Of a stretch of 64,000 nucleotides of DNA, positions 11,796 through 24,400 are shown piece after piece (position 1 is the stretch's first letter; each line of letters opens with the position of its first letter). Location of the stretch: NCBI GenBank assembly GCA_023014365.1, contig JAEBUN010000008.1, positions 930,001-994,000 on the forward strand, in the 5' to 3' direction. A program made the position numbers and the translations under genes. Origin of the DNA: Lepiota brunneoincarnata (taxonomy: Eukaryota > Basidiomycota > Agaricomycetes > Agaricales > Agaricaceae). The notes beneath the pieces were generated by a model. It searched no databases. It was not told the DNA's origin and saw nothing but the letters and a program-made list of their open reading frames with translations.

Positions 11796-14112
11796 TTATC
11801 TCCTCCCAGCAGCTCGGTCAGTCGCATGTCGACACTTTCGAGCTGCATGCTGGATGGCCCGCATCCACCCCGTGGTATCCTTCGCTGAAGTCCCCTTTAA
11901 AATTATAGAATCCCCTCCTCGCGGATACGGCTGGCTAATTTGAAAGCCGGCATCCTCTCGTCCGCTCTGCATCTCCTTTACTTGCGCATGTGCAAGAGGA
12001 ATAGGCTATAGAAATGCATTAGAAGCGCTTATAGGATCAACTTCGGCGACTTACCATTCGATAAAGCGTTTTCATTGCTTCATCCGTGAGGACCAGTATG
12101 TCACTGCACAAGAACGCGTATACCTTCCTCCCGCTTTTCGCCTTAATGAGTGGCCCTTCTTTCAGCAGTTTTCGAACACCCATATGCCGTGTCGGCGCTG
12201 TGAGGTCAAGTCGCCTGTCTCGAGTATCAGTTTGCATCACAACACAACCAAGATCCTGAGCCTCACCCTTGACCAATCCACAGGTTCTCCGAGACTTTCT
12301 TCAACACCTCCCGGCCCTCCTGTTCACGTATCGTCTCATTGATATGATCCAGGAGCTTCTCCGATATGTCTAGTGCTTTTTTAATTGACTGCTGCTCTTC
12401 TCCCGCTTCCGTGTATTGAAGTATCTGGTCCGTTCTTCAGAAACTTCATTCGACTACTAAGGAGCTGGAGGTACCATACCTGCTTAATGAGTAGCGGATA
12501 CCGCGTTATTCGTTGCACTAGCCATGTTTTAGCAACATGGTGACTGGGGAAATGTGACTCTCACTTGGAGCAAGCAGGTAACTCGACAAATCGAGGTTTC
12601 TTACAGATGGCTCAGAATCTCTCAGACGCTACAATATTCACCACACAATTAGCCTCCAACTCTCACCATTCAACACAACGCAGAGTAGTAACCACCTACC
12701 TGCAAATGAGCCGAGAGCCCGTGATTTGTATCTCTCAATGACTTTAGAACCTTGATCGCTATTGCCTGGTTCACACAATACTCCTGTTAGGATAACGGTT
12801 CGTCATCAGTGGATCAATAGAATGGAAGAGAATGCTGTACCATATAGACGCCCATGCTCGGTAAATGCTTCACCAAGGTATCTCCTATCGTGTCCACATA
12901 AAGCCGACAGTCCCTCTGTCTCTCTTCTAACGAGCTTACGAATGCCGTGTTGGTCAAAAGAATGTCTTCGATATTGGCAAAGATCACGGTGATTTCTTTC
13001 CGCGAGAGAAGGGATAACATGCTCGAATAGAATACCTGGTGGAGTAAAATCAATGATTGTTATCAGCGGAAATTCCAGACTACCGACCTCCACAATTAAC
13101 TGCAAGTCACGAACGTATGCTATCTCGGTGTTAATCAGCTCAAAAATCGCCTACAAGGGAAGGATTAGGGGCATGACGGGCAAAAGAGAGCACTGCATAC
13201 TTACCTCCTGCCTCTTCCGTTCGGTCACCGGTATGCCCTCCAACGCCGTCTTATCAACCAAACTCGCCCAAGACTACCGAGTTATCATCACGCGGTCATT
13301 ATGCGATCCACCATAGCACAACAAAAGGAATATTCCTATCACTTACCGAACCAAAGGCTGGACTCCCAGACCTTCAACTCTCCAAGTCCACCAGACCCTC
13401 CTTCCCTATCACCGCTGCCACTGGTACTCATAGCCATCGGACCCGAGATAACCAGCTTCTTCCCCGTTCCACTTATCGTGCCACCTCCATCCTTGTCCAT
13501 ATCCGGCGACTTTGATCCCCCCCGACTCATACTTAGAAGATGCAAAAACTGGCCATACTTGCTTCCACTGACACTCCCATTCCCATTCCCACTCCCACTC
13601 CCTCCCGCACCTCCAGTTCCCGTCTCATCTTTCTGCTGCCCAAAGTACGAGTGTAAATGCGATGAAAGACTCATATTCAACGAATGATGATGTTGGTGCC
13701 CAGAACCCTGAGGTAGACTCACCCCAGCCGACTCCTTGCTTGTACCACTGGGCGTCGCAAAACTCATCGTAGTCGTCGGTGACGAAGGCGGATATAACGA
13801 ACTCGTGTCCGTCGACGTCGACACTACCGACAACCGTTTAGTATCATTCGTCCCACCAAGATTCGCATTCCGGAACGACTCGTATCGTTCAAACGCATCA
13901 TCCAACCTCCTCGCATGTTCGTCTGGATCGAAACTCCTGTCTGCGCTCTGCGGTGCCGGCGACGTCGGCGCTGAAGCTGAACCCTCTCTTTCACCATCTC
14001 TTCCCTCTCCTGCGGCGGCTGGGTGAGTTAAAGGAATTGGCGGCAAGTCTTTCATGGAATGAGCACTTGACAGCGATCTCTTCCCGCTCCGGCGCGTGTT
14101 GACCCTAGGACT

Positions 14113-14143
<31 letters not shown>

Positions 14144-14703
14144 ATAGCAGGCGCGACCGTATCTGAAGTCGCGTGAGTCGACGAGGAGGCAACAGGTACA
14201 GCAGGCGCTGGTCTCCTTCTCCTCTCCTCCTTTCCACCCTCCCCACCACCGCCTTCACCACTCGTCCCATCAGCCTTTATCGAAATCTCCTTCCCCTTCC
14301 CCTTATTGCTATTATAATGACTCCCCGTCCCAGTTACAGTCCTCTTCAACGATCTCGCCCGAACCAAAGCCAACGGCGGCTTGACACTCTCATCGACCTG
14401 CACAATCAACCCAGCGGCCTCCAACACCATCCTCCGCTCCCTCTCCCTCGTCTCTCTTTCCTCTTTACTCTCACCAGCACCACCATCCTCATCATCACTT
14501 TCCTGGAACGACAAGTAGTCTGAACCAGAGTCCGAATCGGAATCTCGACCTGTGGGAACTGGGTACGCGTCAGCTCCTGGGATCGGGTCGTGATTGACAT
14601 TCTGCGCGTCGTCCTGTCGATTGTTCAGTGGTTGAGGAGTTAAAGGACGAGGTGGAAGGAAGTTTGTTGATAGAGTTTCCAGGGCCGGGATGTGACTTGT
14701 CAC
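11796..14703 (-). CDS. Rho guanine-nucleotide exchange factor (DH-PH)
   Basis: This is predicted to activate a Rho-family GTPase. The first long exon (14703-13339) is low complexity, acidic and serine/glycine-rich. A DH domain then spans several exons (about 13240-12290): TERKRQEAIFELINTEIAYV, the helix SLLSRKEITVIFANIEDILL, and the conserved QRITRYPLLIKQ that contacts the GTPase. A PH domain follows (about 12250-11800), starting MGVRKLLKEGPLIKAKSGRK and ending GWMRAIQHAARKCR before a TAA at 11796-11798. No CNH, SH3 or C2 domain follows. The start is uncertain: an ATG at 14707 is one base out of frame with the long exon, and the join between the long exon and the DH exon (13339 to about 13268) also looks one base out of phase. 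It sits just downstream of, and co-oriented with, the EH-SH3 gene, which suggests a shared endocytosis/actin role. Confidence 0.85.
14113..14142 (-). repeat. Hexanucleotide repeat coding Gly-Ser
   Basis: Five copies of AGAACC (plus strand) encode alternating Gly-Ser in the low-complexity N-terminal region of the Rho exchange factor. It is likely variable in length. Confidence 0.8.
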
Positions 14704-14707
14704 TCAT

Positions 14708-15088
14708 ATGGGGAGCATCAATTGTCTGGTAGTGTTTGTCTGCGCCTAGATTCGTGGTTAGAAAAAGAAAAAAAGATTCATGTCCCCACCCGTAGAATAA
14801 CATAGGGGTCAAGGATAGCCGAGAAAAAATAAAACAAGTTCCAACGGGGGATAAAACACGTGTCGCATTTCAGGGGTTAGCGCAAAACCATTTCCATTTC
14901 CATTCAGACGGAGGGGTGCGTGGGATGTAGCATCATGAATTTTCATCAAATCGTTGTTGAGTGTGTACATGTCAAAATCAAGCAGAAAAAAGAATCATTC
15001 AGCCTATCGTCGTCAAACGACCAAAAACAAGAGAGGAAGAGGGGAAAGATAGATAAGAAACGGGAAGACTCAACCAGAAAGGAATCCA
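14708..15088 (-). other. Gap between EH-SH3 gene and DH-PH gene
   Basis: These 380 bases separate the end of the second SH3 domain from the Rho exchange factor exon. On the minus strand they contain a CACGTG box (about 14860) and T-rich stretches, which fits a promoter. They also contain a GTTAGT donor-like site directly after the last SH3 codons (15092) and a CTAG acceptor-like site (about 14744), so a long intron joining the two genes cannot be excluded. Confidence 0.4.
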
Positions 15089-18000
15089 CTAACCCTCGAC
15101 CGATTCCAAGTAACTCGCAGGGACGATATACACCAACCCATCCCTCTCCGCCTTCCACCACTCAGTCTTCAGTCTTGTCCACGATCGAAAGCACCTCACC
15201 CTCATTGAAGCTCAGCTCGTCGGGGTTGCCTCCGGCGTACTCATATAACGTCCTCGCTTTTGCTATCATGGGGTTAAACGCATGAACGGTATCAGCACGG
15301 TTGCCAGGGAACAAAGGATAGGGAGACATGGGGAAAGCAGTGGGACCAAGACTCACTAGGTCTAATGATCTCTATATATGTTTTAGGGAACAATCCACTC
15401 GATCCTATGTTGACATTCTTTCCATACCACCAGTCACCGCCCGATTTGGAAGGGTTCGCGACTATAACGACATTTTCAGCGAAAGCTAAAGGGGAACCCA
15501 TCAATCACCAATTCGACGTGATATATATATATATGAAGGGCAGGGGTAACGTACAAAGGTCATCGGGCCCATCCCCCTCAAAGGCATACAAGGACCGCAC
15601 ACGGTGTTCTTTCAGCCGTTTAATATCAGTACCTGAAGCTCAACCTGACCAAAAAAGGTCAAAACTCACCGACAGTCTTATCGATATCGGCCAACAGGTC
15701 CGAACCAGCGTCCATAGAAGGCTCATCAACCTGGATGGAAGGAACAATAGAAGCAGAGGCGGGAACAGTCGGAGGAGAATAATACATATCATCCTCATCA
15801 TCAAGCTCTGCAGTGGCTGGTAGTGTCTCAAAGTAGGGGGTGGTGCCAGCATCTGCCGCCCGGGAAGCGAACCAATCTACCGACTTCCGACGATCAAGCT
15901 TCGAATCTCGGGCTTCCATGACTGGTGGTTCCAAATCAGGCTGAGAGTGGGCAAGGGGACTGGGAGGAGACGCAGGCCGAGCAGCAGCACTAACATGAGC
16001 TGGGGGTGCGTTATCACCGACCACCTTGCCAGAAATGGGAGGTCTACTTTTGTCAACAGTCTGCGTCGGCTTCAACCTCTTTCCACCCTGAATCGACTTC
16101 AGCAGAGCAGAGACATCCCCAGGCCCAGCCGGCGGTACCCCGCCAGAGCCAGGGGGCGGCAAAGCAGGCGCAACAGGGGCTGGGGGCGCCGGAGGTGCTG
16201 GTGGTGCTGAAGGTGGTGGTGGGGGTGCCGGAGGCGACGGCACGGATCCAAATCCAGGTCCTCCAGGAGCTGGAGAAGTAGGGGCAGACCCACGTCCACC
16301 GGGTGCCGTCGATTGCGGCCTCGATGAGGGCAGCATACTACCAAACATCTGCTGAGCAATATCCGCCCGTTTCACCCTGGACGCAGTATATTCATCCTCA
16401 CTACTGTCACTGTCGCCTTCCTTCTCGTTGATATCATCCCAATCATCGTCATCATACGAGGCCGTGTGGTAAGAAGTCTTGACAACAGGAGGAGCAGGAC
16501 TCTTGGACGGCGTAGGAACAAAGCTTGGGGTCGTTGCAGGCGCTGCAACTGGAGAAGTCGAAGGGGGCTTGGACCAAGGGTTCGTGCTCGTTGCGCTGCC
16601 GTTGGTTGCAGCGGCAGCAGGCGAAGTTATGCCACCAGCCTGGAGTAAACGGCTGAACGGGTTGGTCGACTTCTCAGACGAAGCAGCGGGTGAGGTAGCC
16701 GCAGATGCCGGGGCCTTAGGAGGTGCTGGTGGTGCGGCAGGTGGGGGTTGAACTACAGGCGCCGGAGGTGGTGAAGGTGCCTTAGGAGGTGGGGTTTGTT
16801 TCGCTTGCAGTGCCTGCAGCTTCGCCTGGTAACGTTCCTCCTCAAGGCGTGCCTTCTCTTCTTCCTCTTCCAATTGACGGAGACGAGCAGCACGCCCCTC
16901 GCGTTGTTTCCTAATGGCTTCTTCCCTTGCACGAAGCTTCTCTTCCTCCGGATCAATTTCAGGAACGGGAGGCGCAGGAGGCGCAGCGGGGGGCGCGCGA
17001 GGTGCAGGAGGTGCAGCGGGGGGCGCACGAGGTGCAGGCGGTGCAGGGACCGCAGCAGGCGTCGCAACAACCCTAGAAGCCAAAGGTACCGACGCAGGGC
17101 CCCTTCGAACGGGTGGGGGAGGTGCTGGTGCACGTTTCGGTGGTACAGGCGCAGTCTTGCGAGTTGAAGTCGGGGGAGGAGCCGTCGAGGTTGCGGTTGG
17201 TGTTGGAGCAGGAGATGGAGGCGAAGCAACTGCCGCTCTCTCACTATCCAGCCTTTCGCGACGCAGCCGCTCCCTTTCCCCAGCCTGCTTTTCGGCAGCC
17301 CTAGCCTTCTCCTCAGCCTCCTTCTTCTCTTGCTGCAGGCGATCCTCTACCCCAGAATCCAAGGTAGGTGTTGTCGAGGTGGGTGTTACGCCAAGTGCGG
17401 CCATACGGGCTTGAATACGACGCTGGGCCTCTGCTTTCATGTAGGCTTGGCGTTCCTCGGCCGTCATGTTCCTGAGGTTCGGTGCAGGTGAGCCAGCTGG
17501 TTTAGGGGATGATGCTGCAGGACCAGACGGAGGCACTGGCGAGCGAACCTTGACGGGAGGACTACGAGGGCGGTCATTCTCCCGTTCACGCTCCCTTGCC
17601 TTGTCGCGTTCCCTGTCGCGTTCCCTGTCGTGTTCCCTGTCGCGTTCCCTGTCGCGCTCCATTTCTCGTTCTCGTTCTCTTTCTCGGTCATCGTAGCGAT
17701 CACGAGAACGATCACGTCGAGAATCTCTATCGTCGCGATCATAACCACGAGAGTAAGGGCGGTCGTAATCATTGTATCTTCTCGGCGAGTACGAATCTTC
17801 TTTCGAATCGAAACGTCCAAATCGTTCGTTTGCTCTATCACGATCCCGTGCCCACTGTCGTTTCTCCATTTCCTTCTTCTCCTCGCGCGCTTTGATCTTT
17901 CTTTCCACCTCAGGAATACGCTCGTGCATCAACGCAAGCATCTCCCGCTCCAACCCTCTCCTCTCCTGATCCTTCGCAGCAGTCCTCGGACCCCTCGATA

Positions 18001-19535
18001 CATAATCCAAATCGTCCTGAACGCGTCTGACGCGGTATCTGAGATCTTCCATCTCTCTATCCAAAGCCTCATCTTCAGCCGTCCTAACTGCATCGGCTTC
18101 CGATTGCCTGTCGAGCATTTTGGCTGTATTCTCAAGCTGACGTTTCATTTCAGTGAGATCAGACGCTGGACTATCGTCTTCTCTTCGGGATCTGACATCA
18201 TCGCGATTGACATGACGACTGCGTGGTTTGTAGATCCCACCCAAAGGCTCTTCGTCCGTATGCTTGTAGATAGTCGCATCTCGCCCGGATTCGAGGGAAG
18301 GTGAGGAGCCCGTGAAGGACCGGTTTTTGAGACGCGAGACGGGTGCATCCAAACCTAATGGTGAACGGGACCTTGATTCATTTTGCAGGAGACCTTTGAT
18401 CAGATCAACTGAACTATCAAGATCTCGAGCGGATGGCGGGACGAGTTCCTCTGGTAGCACTTCAGGAATTGGCATGCCATTCAATCCTGTCGAAACATTA
18501 ATCTCATGAACAGCACCAATGGGGTAATGTAGGACGTACGCCGGAATATTAGACCCATCGCGACATGAAATTCTGCAATGTTGAGCTTGCCGCGATCATC
18601 TCTGTCAGCCAAGGTCCTGCTCTTGTTAGGAAAAGTTGAATCAAACAAATGCCTGTAACATACCAGACGCGAGCCAAATCTTCCTTGGACAAACCACTTG
18701 TTCCAAACACATCCAAGGCTACTTGACCGCTGATAAACCCCGTGTTTTGCGCGTCCCAGGCGCGGAAGAGTGAGTTGTATTGCTTCTTTTCGGATTTAGT
18801 GAGAGCCCACGGGACCTGCTGAGTGGCGTCACCTCGCTGCGCTTGATTATGTTGGACAAAGGACTGCTGAAGATTGCCCTGCTGCGGAGCCAATTGGGGA
18901 ACACCGCCAGAGCTGTATGGAGCAGAAGTATTCATCGGCATGAATGTACTAGTCATCATACGCAGCCTTGGATCGACAAATCCAGTCGGCTGTGCGACGA
19001 GAGGACCACTTGGAAAACCGGTGGGCTGTGGTGCAAGCCCGCCCCCGAACCCAGGTGACGTTGTCATCAATCGATTAGACTGGGGAGGTGGAGCATTGAG
19101 GAAACTATGGGTCTGGTTCCCCTGCGCAAACTGAGGTGGGAGCGGCGGGACCGGAGGTACGGGTGGAACTGGCGGGGGTTGCTGCTGTTGCTGTTGCTGC
19201 TGGTGCTGGTGCTGGAAACCTGGTCCTGGGAATCCGGTGGCCTGCGGTTGGAGAAAACCCGACCCGCCAGCGGAGAAACCAGTCTGCTGAGGCTGCTGAA
19301 ACTGGGATGGACGCTGGGTAGGAAAGCCGGTGGGCTGCGGAACGAGGCCACCGCCGAAGCTTTGCGGCTGTTGTTGGAACTGGGGCTGTTGTTGAAATTG
19401 AGGAGGCGGCTGCTGCTGCTGCTGAAATTGAGGATTCTGAAACTGTGATGGCTGTTGAAACTGGGGATTTTGGCCGGGAAAACCGGTCTGGATGGGATAC
19501 TGGAAGCCCGGTTGGCCTTGTCCCCACTGCGCCAT
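15089..19535 (-). CDS. PAN1: Intersectin/Pan1-type endocytic scaffold, EH-WH2-SH3x2, frameshifted
   Basis: This is a cortical actin/endocytosis scaffold. The start at 19535 is followed by a Gln/Pro-rich segment with four LxxQxTG motifs (residues 64-70, 95-101, 167-173, 179-185), the consensus for Ark/Prk kinases. One EH domain (from residue 243, WALTKSEKKQYNSLFRAWDA) spans introns 18663-18617 and 18539-18487 and ends AEFHVAMGLIF. Then comes PEELVPPSARDLD, typical of Pan1 after its last EH, a charged coiled coil with RERD repeats, Pro/Ala-rich blocks, a WH2-like actin-binding motif (SALLKSIQGGKRLKPT), and two SH3 domains: VRSLYAFEGDGPDDLSF (exons 15632-15555 and 15485-15357) and KARTLYEYAGGNPDELSF (exon from 15262). 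In the last SH3 a 7-bp duplication gives a TGA at 15162-15164. Without it the frame runs to TAG at 15089. A first EH domain is absent. Orthology to Pan1 versus Cryptococcus Cin1-type intersectin is unresolved. Confidence 0.85.
15163..15176 (-). repeat. 7-bp tandem duplication breaking SH3-2
   Basis: CAGTCTT occurs twice back to back on the plus strand (AAGACTG twice on the coding strand). With one copy the coding strand reads VDKTEWWKAERDGLVYIVP, a normal SH3. With two copies it stops after VDKTED. Confidence 0.85.
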
Positions 19536-19802
19536 GGTGGTACGAGCGTAAGATGGTCGATTTATTTATTGTGGGGCTTAGCTAAGTACTTAGTTGACCG
19601 GAATATTCCCCCGATAACAACCCCTGCATACACTGCACTCCATACCGAGGTCCCTGGCGATGCTATGGGCACCTCTGTGTCATGGTCGCAGGGACGGGAA
19701 GAAGAGCAGGGGAGGGCACACAAATGGCAGAGCGATCACGGTGGTCGAGCCGGAGTAGGACTAATCCAGTCTTATATATATATACCCCTCTAAGCCGTAT
19801 TC
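19536..19802. promoter_or_regulatory. Divergent promoter region with TATA box
   Basis: About 270-290 bases separate the divergent starts of the EH-SH3 gene (minus) and the F-box gene (plus). A strong TATA run (TATATATATATA, 19773-19784) lies about 45 bases before the F-box gene's likely first codon and faces it. Confidence 0.5.
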
Positions 19803-19824
19803 TTGCTGCCACTCCCACTCTCTC

Positions 19825-21410
19825 ATGCTCTGTACTTCAAAGCGCTCTCTCCTCGAACAACAAGAGTCTCGTCTTGCAGCAGAGCTCTCCGCAGTACGTT
19901 CACGCATGAACGAGCTTACCTTTGTCGGTGTCCTCCCACCGAAATCCTCGAACACATCTTCACCATCTGTGTCTCATGGCTCTACTCGGCCAAGAAACCC
20001 AAACACCGTCTCGCCTGGACACAGGTATGCCGACAATGGCGGACGATCTCATTCAACTCTCCCAGGCTATGGCAGTGCATCGACCTCACTGACTCGCGCC
20101 TCGCCCGCGAGTTCCTCGTCCGCTCGAAGAGGGCGCCGATATCTATCATATCCCCGTCTCCCCTCAAAGTCTGCACGGACGACCTCCGCATCCACGCAGA
20201 GCGACTGCACTCCATCGACGTTTTCCTATTTCCCGATGACATGCTCGACCTCTTTGGGAGCCTCGGCCCCAACCTCCTCGCACTCATCAGCCTCTCACTC
20301 AAAATCCCACCGGCATCGCCCAGCTTCGTCCTTGAAACTCCAATACCCTCCCTCCATCGCCTCTCCCTTGATTGTGTCGCTGTTTCCTGGGATTCCCTCG
20401 CTGACCTGACGCACCTAACCTTACGTGGTCTCTGCCCTAAATTTTCACCTTCTGTCCGCCAGATCCACCAGATCTTTATCCAATCCCCTCTGCTCGAATA
20501 CGTCCGGCTCGACAGCATCCATCCAGAGCTCCTCGCTTCCTCTCACCAAATCCTTCATCTACCCAGTCTACGCGACCTCATAATCTCAGCCAAGGCCCCT
20601 GTTATCACCGCAATCCTGTCACCCATGTCCCTCGCCCCAACCACCCGACTGCAACTCACCTGCGCTTCCTTTGACGATCTCCGCACGTTTTTTCCTCAGG
20701 GCCTCCCCTTCCAAGTACCCATCAGTCACCTCCAAATCGAAGGTCTTCGTTTCGCCCGCCACGCTTCTCGCTTCCTCCATCCCAACGCCCGACCATGGTC
20801 TGAGGAACCGCGGGACATGCAATTCGCCCTTGACTCCGTTTCATGCATCGCCACTCCCTTCCTCTCGTCCCTTCCTGTCATCCTCAACCTATCTCAAATA
20901 AAATATCTCGAATTTAATAACAATGTCCTCCTCGATCTCTCTCTCACATCCCTTCAATCGTTCTTGATACACACATACAACGTGCACACCATCCGTATTG
21001 CATTCAACGTCCTTCAGGACATCCTGAACCTCCTTACACATGTCCATCCGGAGACCAATCAACCGCTTTTACCGAACCTCTCCCGAATTTCATTCAGCAA
21101 ACCAGGTGATCTCTGGTGGCATTTCAGTGATCACTGGCTCCGCTCTGTCACGCTATGCGTCAAGAATCGCAAAATGCACGGGTTGCCACTCAAGACTCTG
21201 GAATTTATCAAATGCCACGGGGCGACAGCCCCAAGCGCTGGCGGATATTCAAAAAATTGTGCCAGAGATCGTTATTTCAGAACCATTCGAGGCGCGGAGA
21301 CCTTCGAACGCTTCCATGTTCATGGGTTCTTTCTAAACGGACATACGGGCTTAAGCCACTCGGAGGGGGGGCAGGGACATGTTGGAGAGGCTAGCAACCG
21401 TCACCTGTGA
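19825..21410 (+). CDS. F-box/LRR-like protein, frameshifted at F-box
   Basis: This is an agaricomycete F-box protein, a likely adaptor of an SCF ubiquitin ligase. The start at 19825 opens a coiled-coil leader (LLEQQESRLAAELSAVRSRM) followed by VGVLPP. The expected continuation EILEHIFTICVSWLY lies one base out of frame. The sequence reads CTCCCACCGAAATC where CTCCCACCNGAAATC would give LPPEIL, so one base is missing at 19935-19941. The second frame stays open to 21410 and shows the F-box end (WTQVCRQWRTISFNSPRLWQ) and a leucine-rich C-terminal half with repeats such as LQSFLIHTYNVHTIRIAF. No intron is evident, which is usual for this family. The break falls in the most conserved motif, so either this is a very recent pseudogene or the assembly lost a base. 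Confidence 0.75.
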
Positions 21411-24400
21411 ATGACAGGCGGTTCGGGACATAGTTAACGCACCTTGTTGAACAGGGGAAATGTGAACATGACCGTGAACCACGACTTCCCCCCTTCCACG
21501 CCCCTCAACGTGGCATGCACACATCAAATCTCGAGTCTCGATTTGCGATCCAATGGGATAAAATATCTCAATGGATATAGAACCCTTGCCCTTCACCCCC
21601 TTCCGCTCAACTCATGGCGTCGGTGTGGAGGTGTTTCGTGTGGGGTAAATAAGGTTCGTGATGCACGAGGCCCATTGGCATATGAATGCATTTTCCTCTC
21701 TGCCAAGAGTAAACAACACTACTCTCCCCTTCTCCTGGTTAACAAACACCCGGGTCGGGCCTACTTACTTAGGGGGGCTTGGGGTTGTTCCGTCTAGTTT
21801 CTGATGTATCAACTTTTTTCTTGTTCTTGTATTGAAAAAAAATATCACACACCCCTTCTTCTTTCCCACAAAACATACTATCACGACTTCTCTCACGACT
21901 TGCTACCGTATTGCTTCTTGTACTCTATATGCCGATCATCATGCAAATTTATATACCACATCGTTACCCGACATTTGTTGTACTTGTAAAATATTCACCC
22001 GCTCAGTTCGAATTTCCCACTATCGCAGCAGAGAAACGACCCTCCTCCATCTTCTATCAAAACAGGGTAGAGCATTGATGCTTTCTTAGTCCCCCCCGAG
22101 AGGACAGTTATCACGCGTGCTTTCTAAAACATGCCTGACACCATGCAATAACAAAGGAGGGGGGGGAAACGTGGAGGAAATGCGGGCAACCCTTGGCTTG
22201 TCCGTCGTGTTTTGCGAGATAACAAATTCTGTTGGGTGTGTGTGTTGTATCCCCATTAGTGAAGAACAACAACAACATTAAACGCAAACCGATTTTGTTT
22301 CGACGGACTTTACGCAATGTATGATATCGAAATAATAATAATAATAATAATAACAACAATTTACTTGAGCGCAACCCCCATGTCATGACCCCTATTAAAC
22401 AGACTTAAGGCGTCGTTCTCTGTTCTGGACTTCCCTCCCTCCCCCCCCCCCCCCGTCGTTAAACCGCTTGCCGGGATGGATATCCGTGATATGTGTGACA
22501 GATCTTCTGAAGAAAAACGTGGTAGCAGCGCCGATCACGGTTGATACCCTTCATAAGGGAAGAAGAAGATGCACAAATGTTCCAGGGGAGCGAGTTTAAT
22601 CGGAGTCGCTACTAGTCACAAGTACTAACTTATTATGATTATTTATACATGGATTCCCTGACGAACGCCATATGGCGAGAGCTCGGGGGAAGGGGGACAA
22701 CAGTAGCGTCCCAACAGTCCCAACATCCACTCACCCCTATCCATTCAAAGGTTTTTTTGTCAAAGCAGAGAGGGGGGGGGGCAGGTGGGGTGTAGGTGCT
22801 GCCTAACCCTCGACCCTGTATGTGTGTGTGTAAGTAGGTTGGTACGTATTGTTCCTGTGAAGGAAACGTCAAAGTCAACATACGGATGGGGTGCTCTTGA
22901 TCATAAATGAGGGACAATGGGTTTCGGGTCCTCCCCCTGTGAAAAAATTTTGTTTACTTTCACACACGCGCACAAAAGACTTTTAAGTGTGATGCCAATT
23001 TCCGAAGCAAGGGAGAAAAAGCACTTGAGGAAATTTGGGGTGCATGCGGTTTGGGTCCCGCGTATGATTCACTCGATTGATCGGAGAGGTCGTTCGTGCT
23101 ACAAGTACAGTTCAAAAAAAAAAAAGACAAAAACCCATCAGATGATACCGCATCAACAATAGACGAAAATCAATCCGATCCCTGGCCTCACTGATGTCAC
23201 GTCGCAAACGTTGGAAGGGAGAGGGAAGAAGAAAAGTTGGTCGTTCAAAAAGTGCATAACCGCACTGCGCAGGGGCCTGGAACCTACCCCTGTCAGTGCC
23301 AAGTATGATCTTGGAGTACCCTCCAGGCATCCTACCCAGCCCCGATAAACGTCACAGCACTGACCCGGTTAATCTCAGGATGTCTCGGGCCATGGAGCCG
23401 AATACTAGGCAAAGGAGAGATGAAGGTTTGGTGAGTTATCAAAAAACGAAGGCCAGAACCCTCATCACAATGGGCTTTTTAGACTGATGAGGCCGCCAGT
23501 TAGCTGTGCAACAAAAAATAGCTTCCAATCACCAAAACAAATTCTGCGCCCACTAAGATGTTTGCAGGGAAGTCGAAGAGAGAAGAACGATGGGAGGGGG
23601 GTGGAGGCGTTTTGGGTGTGTGATCATTGTACACAGCAATTTGATGAGAATCAGCTCTAACAACGCGCCAGATACCGGACTGGTGGTTCGAACCCCAGCC
23701 ACTGCACCAGAACCCTGCGAGATCGGGTGTTCTACTCCCCCGCTCTGCTGTATCCAATAGCCCCTGCTGTGGCTTATTTGCTAAAGGGATCGTAACATCG
23801 TTTTGTCGAGGTGTAGATAGCCGGCTCGGATACTTCCGACATGCTGACTAACCGTTGCTGGCTGTTCTACTGACAGCGTCTTCACTGGGAGGCCCATTTC
23901 ACTAGCCGTTTTTTCTAGAATTCATGGCTGCAATGCAGCGGCGCACCATTTCTGAGCTACGCACTAGATATGAGTTTGATGTTGAGTACCCCAGTCGGTC
24001 GGATTGTGCACTGAGCCCGTGCCAACCGGTCCTTTGTCTCAACTCCCCCAAGATCCCTGCCATCTCAGCATGCATTTCGCCTAAGCACCTCTCCGTAGTA
24101 TGAATGTATCTTGCACCCAGTCACCCTCCTCTCCAGTGCCAAGTCGCATGGAAAACGTCAGGAAGCGAGAGATCCCTCACGCAAGTGGTTGGGTTGACGT
24201 CACCCCAAGGGCTACTACATACGTGATAAAGTTCGGCTATCTCTTGGAGACAATCTGAAGCTAACCCTTCTCACTTTGGCGCGAAACACACGTGCTCCTC
24301 CAAGTTTCTTTCCTCCATCCAGCGCTTCAAGGGTCCACATAACAGGGTTCTTTTGACCTCGCCATCGGTTCCGTCCGGCTCATATATACAACAGCACAAT

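Noticed and set aside
14109..14143. CRISPR-like direct repeats
   Set aside because: Short hexamer repeats encoding Gly-Ser without spacers. No CRISPR array is expected or present.
16466..19448. Long Gly/Ala/Leu-rich plus-strand open frames
   Set aside because: They are antisense shadows of the GC-rich, low-complexity coding sequence of the EH-SH3 gene.
20619..20822. Minus-strand open frames within the F-box gene
   Set aside because: Shadow frames of the plus-strand leucine-rich coding sequence.
23640..23760. GGTTCGAACCC box suggesting a tRNA gene
   Set aside because: No matching A box, anticodon arm or pairing acceptor stem on either strand. At most a tRNA-derived fragment.
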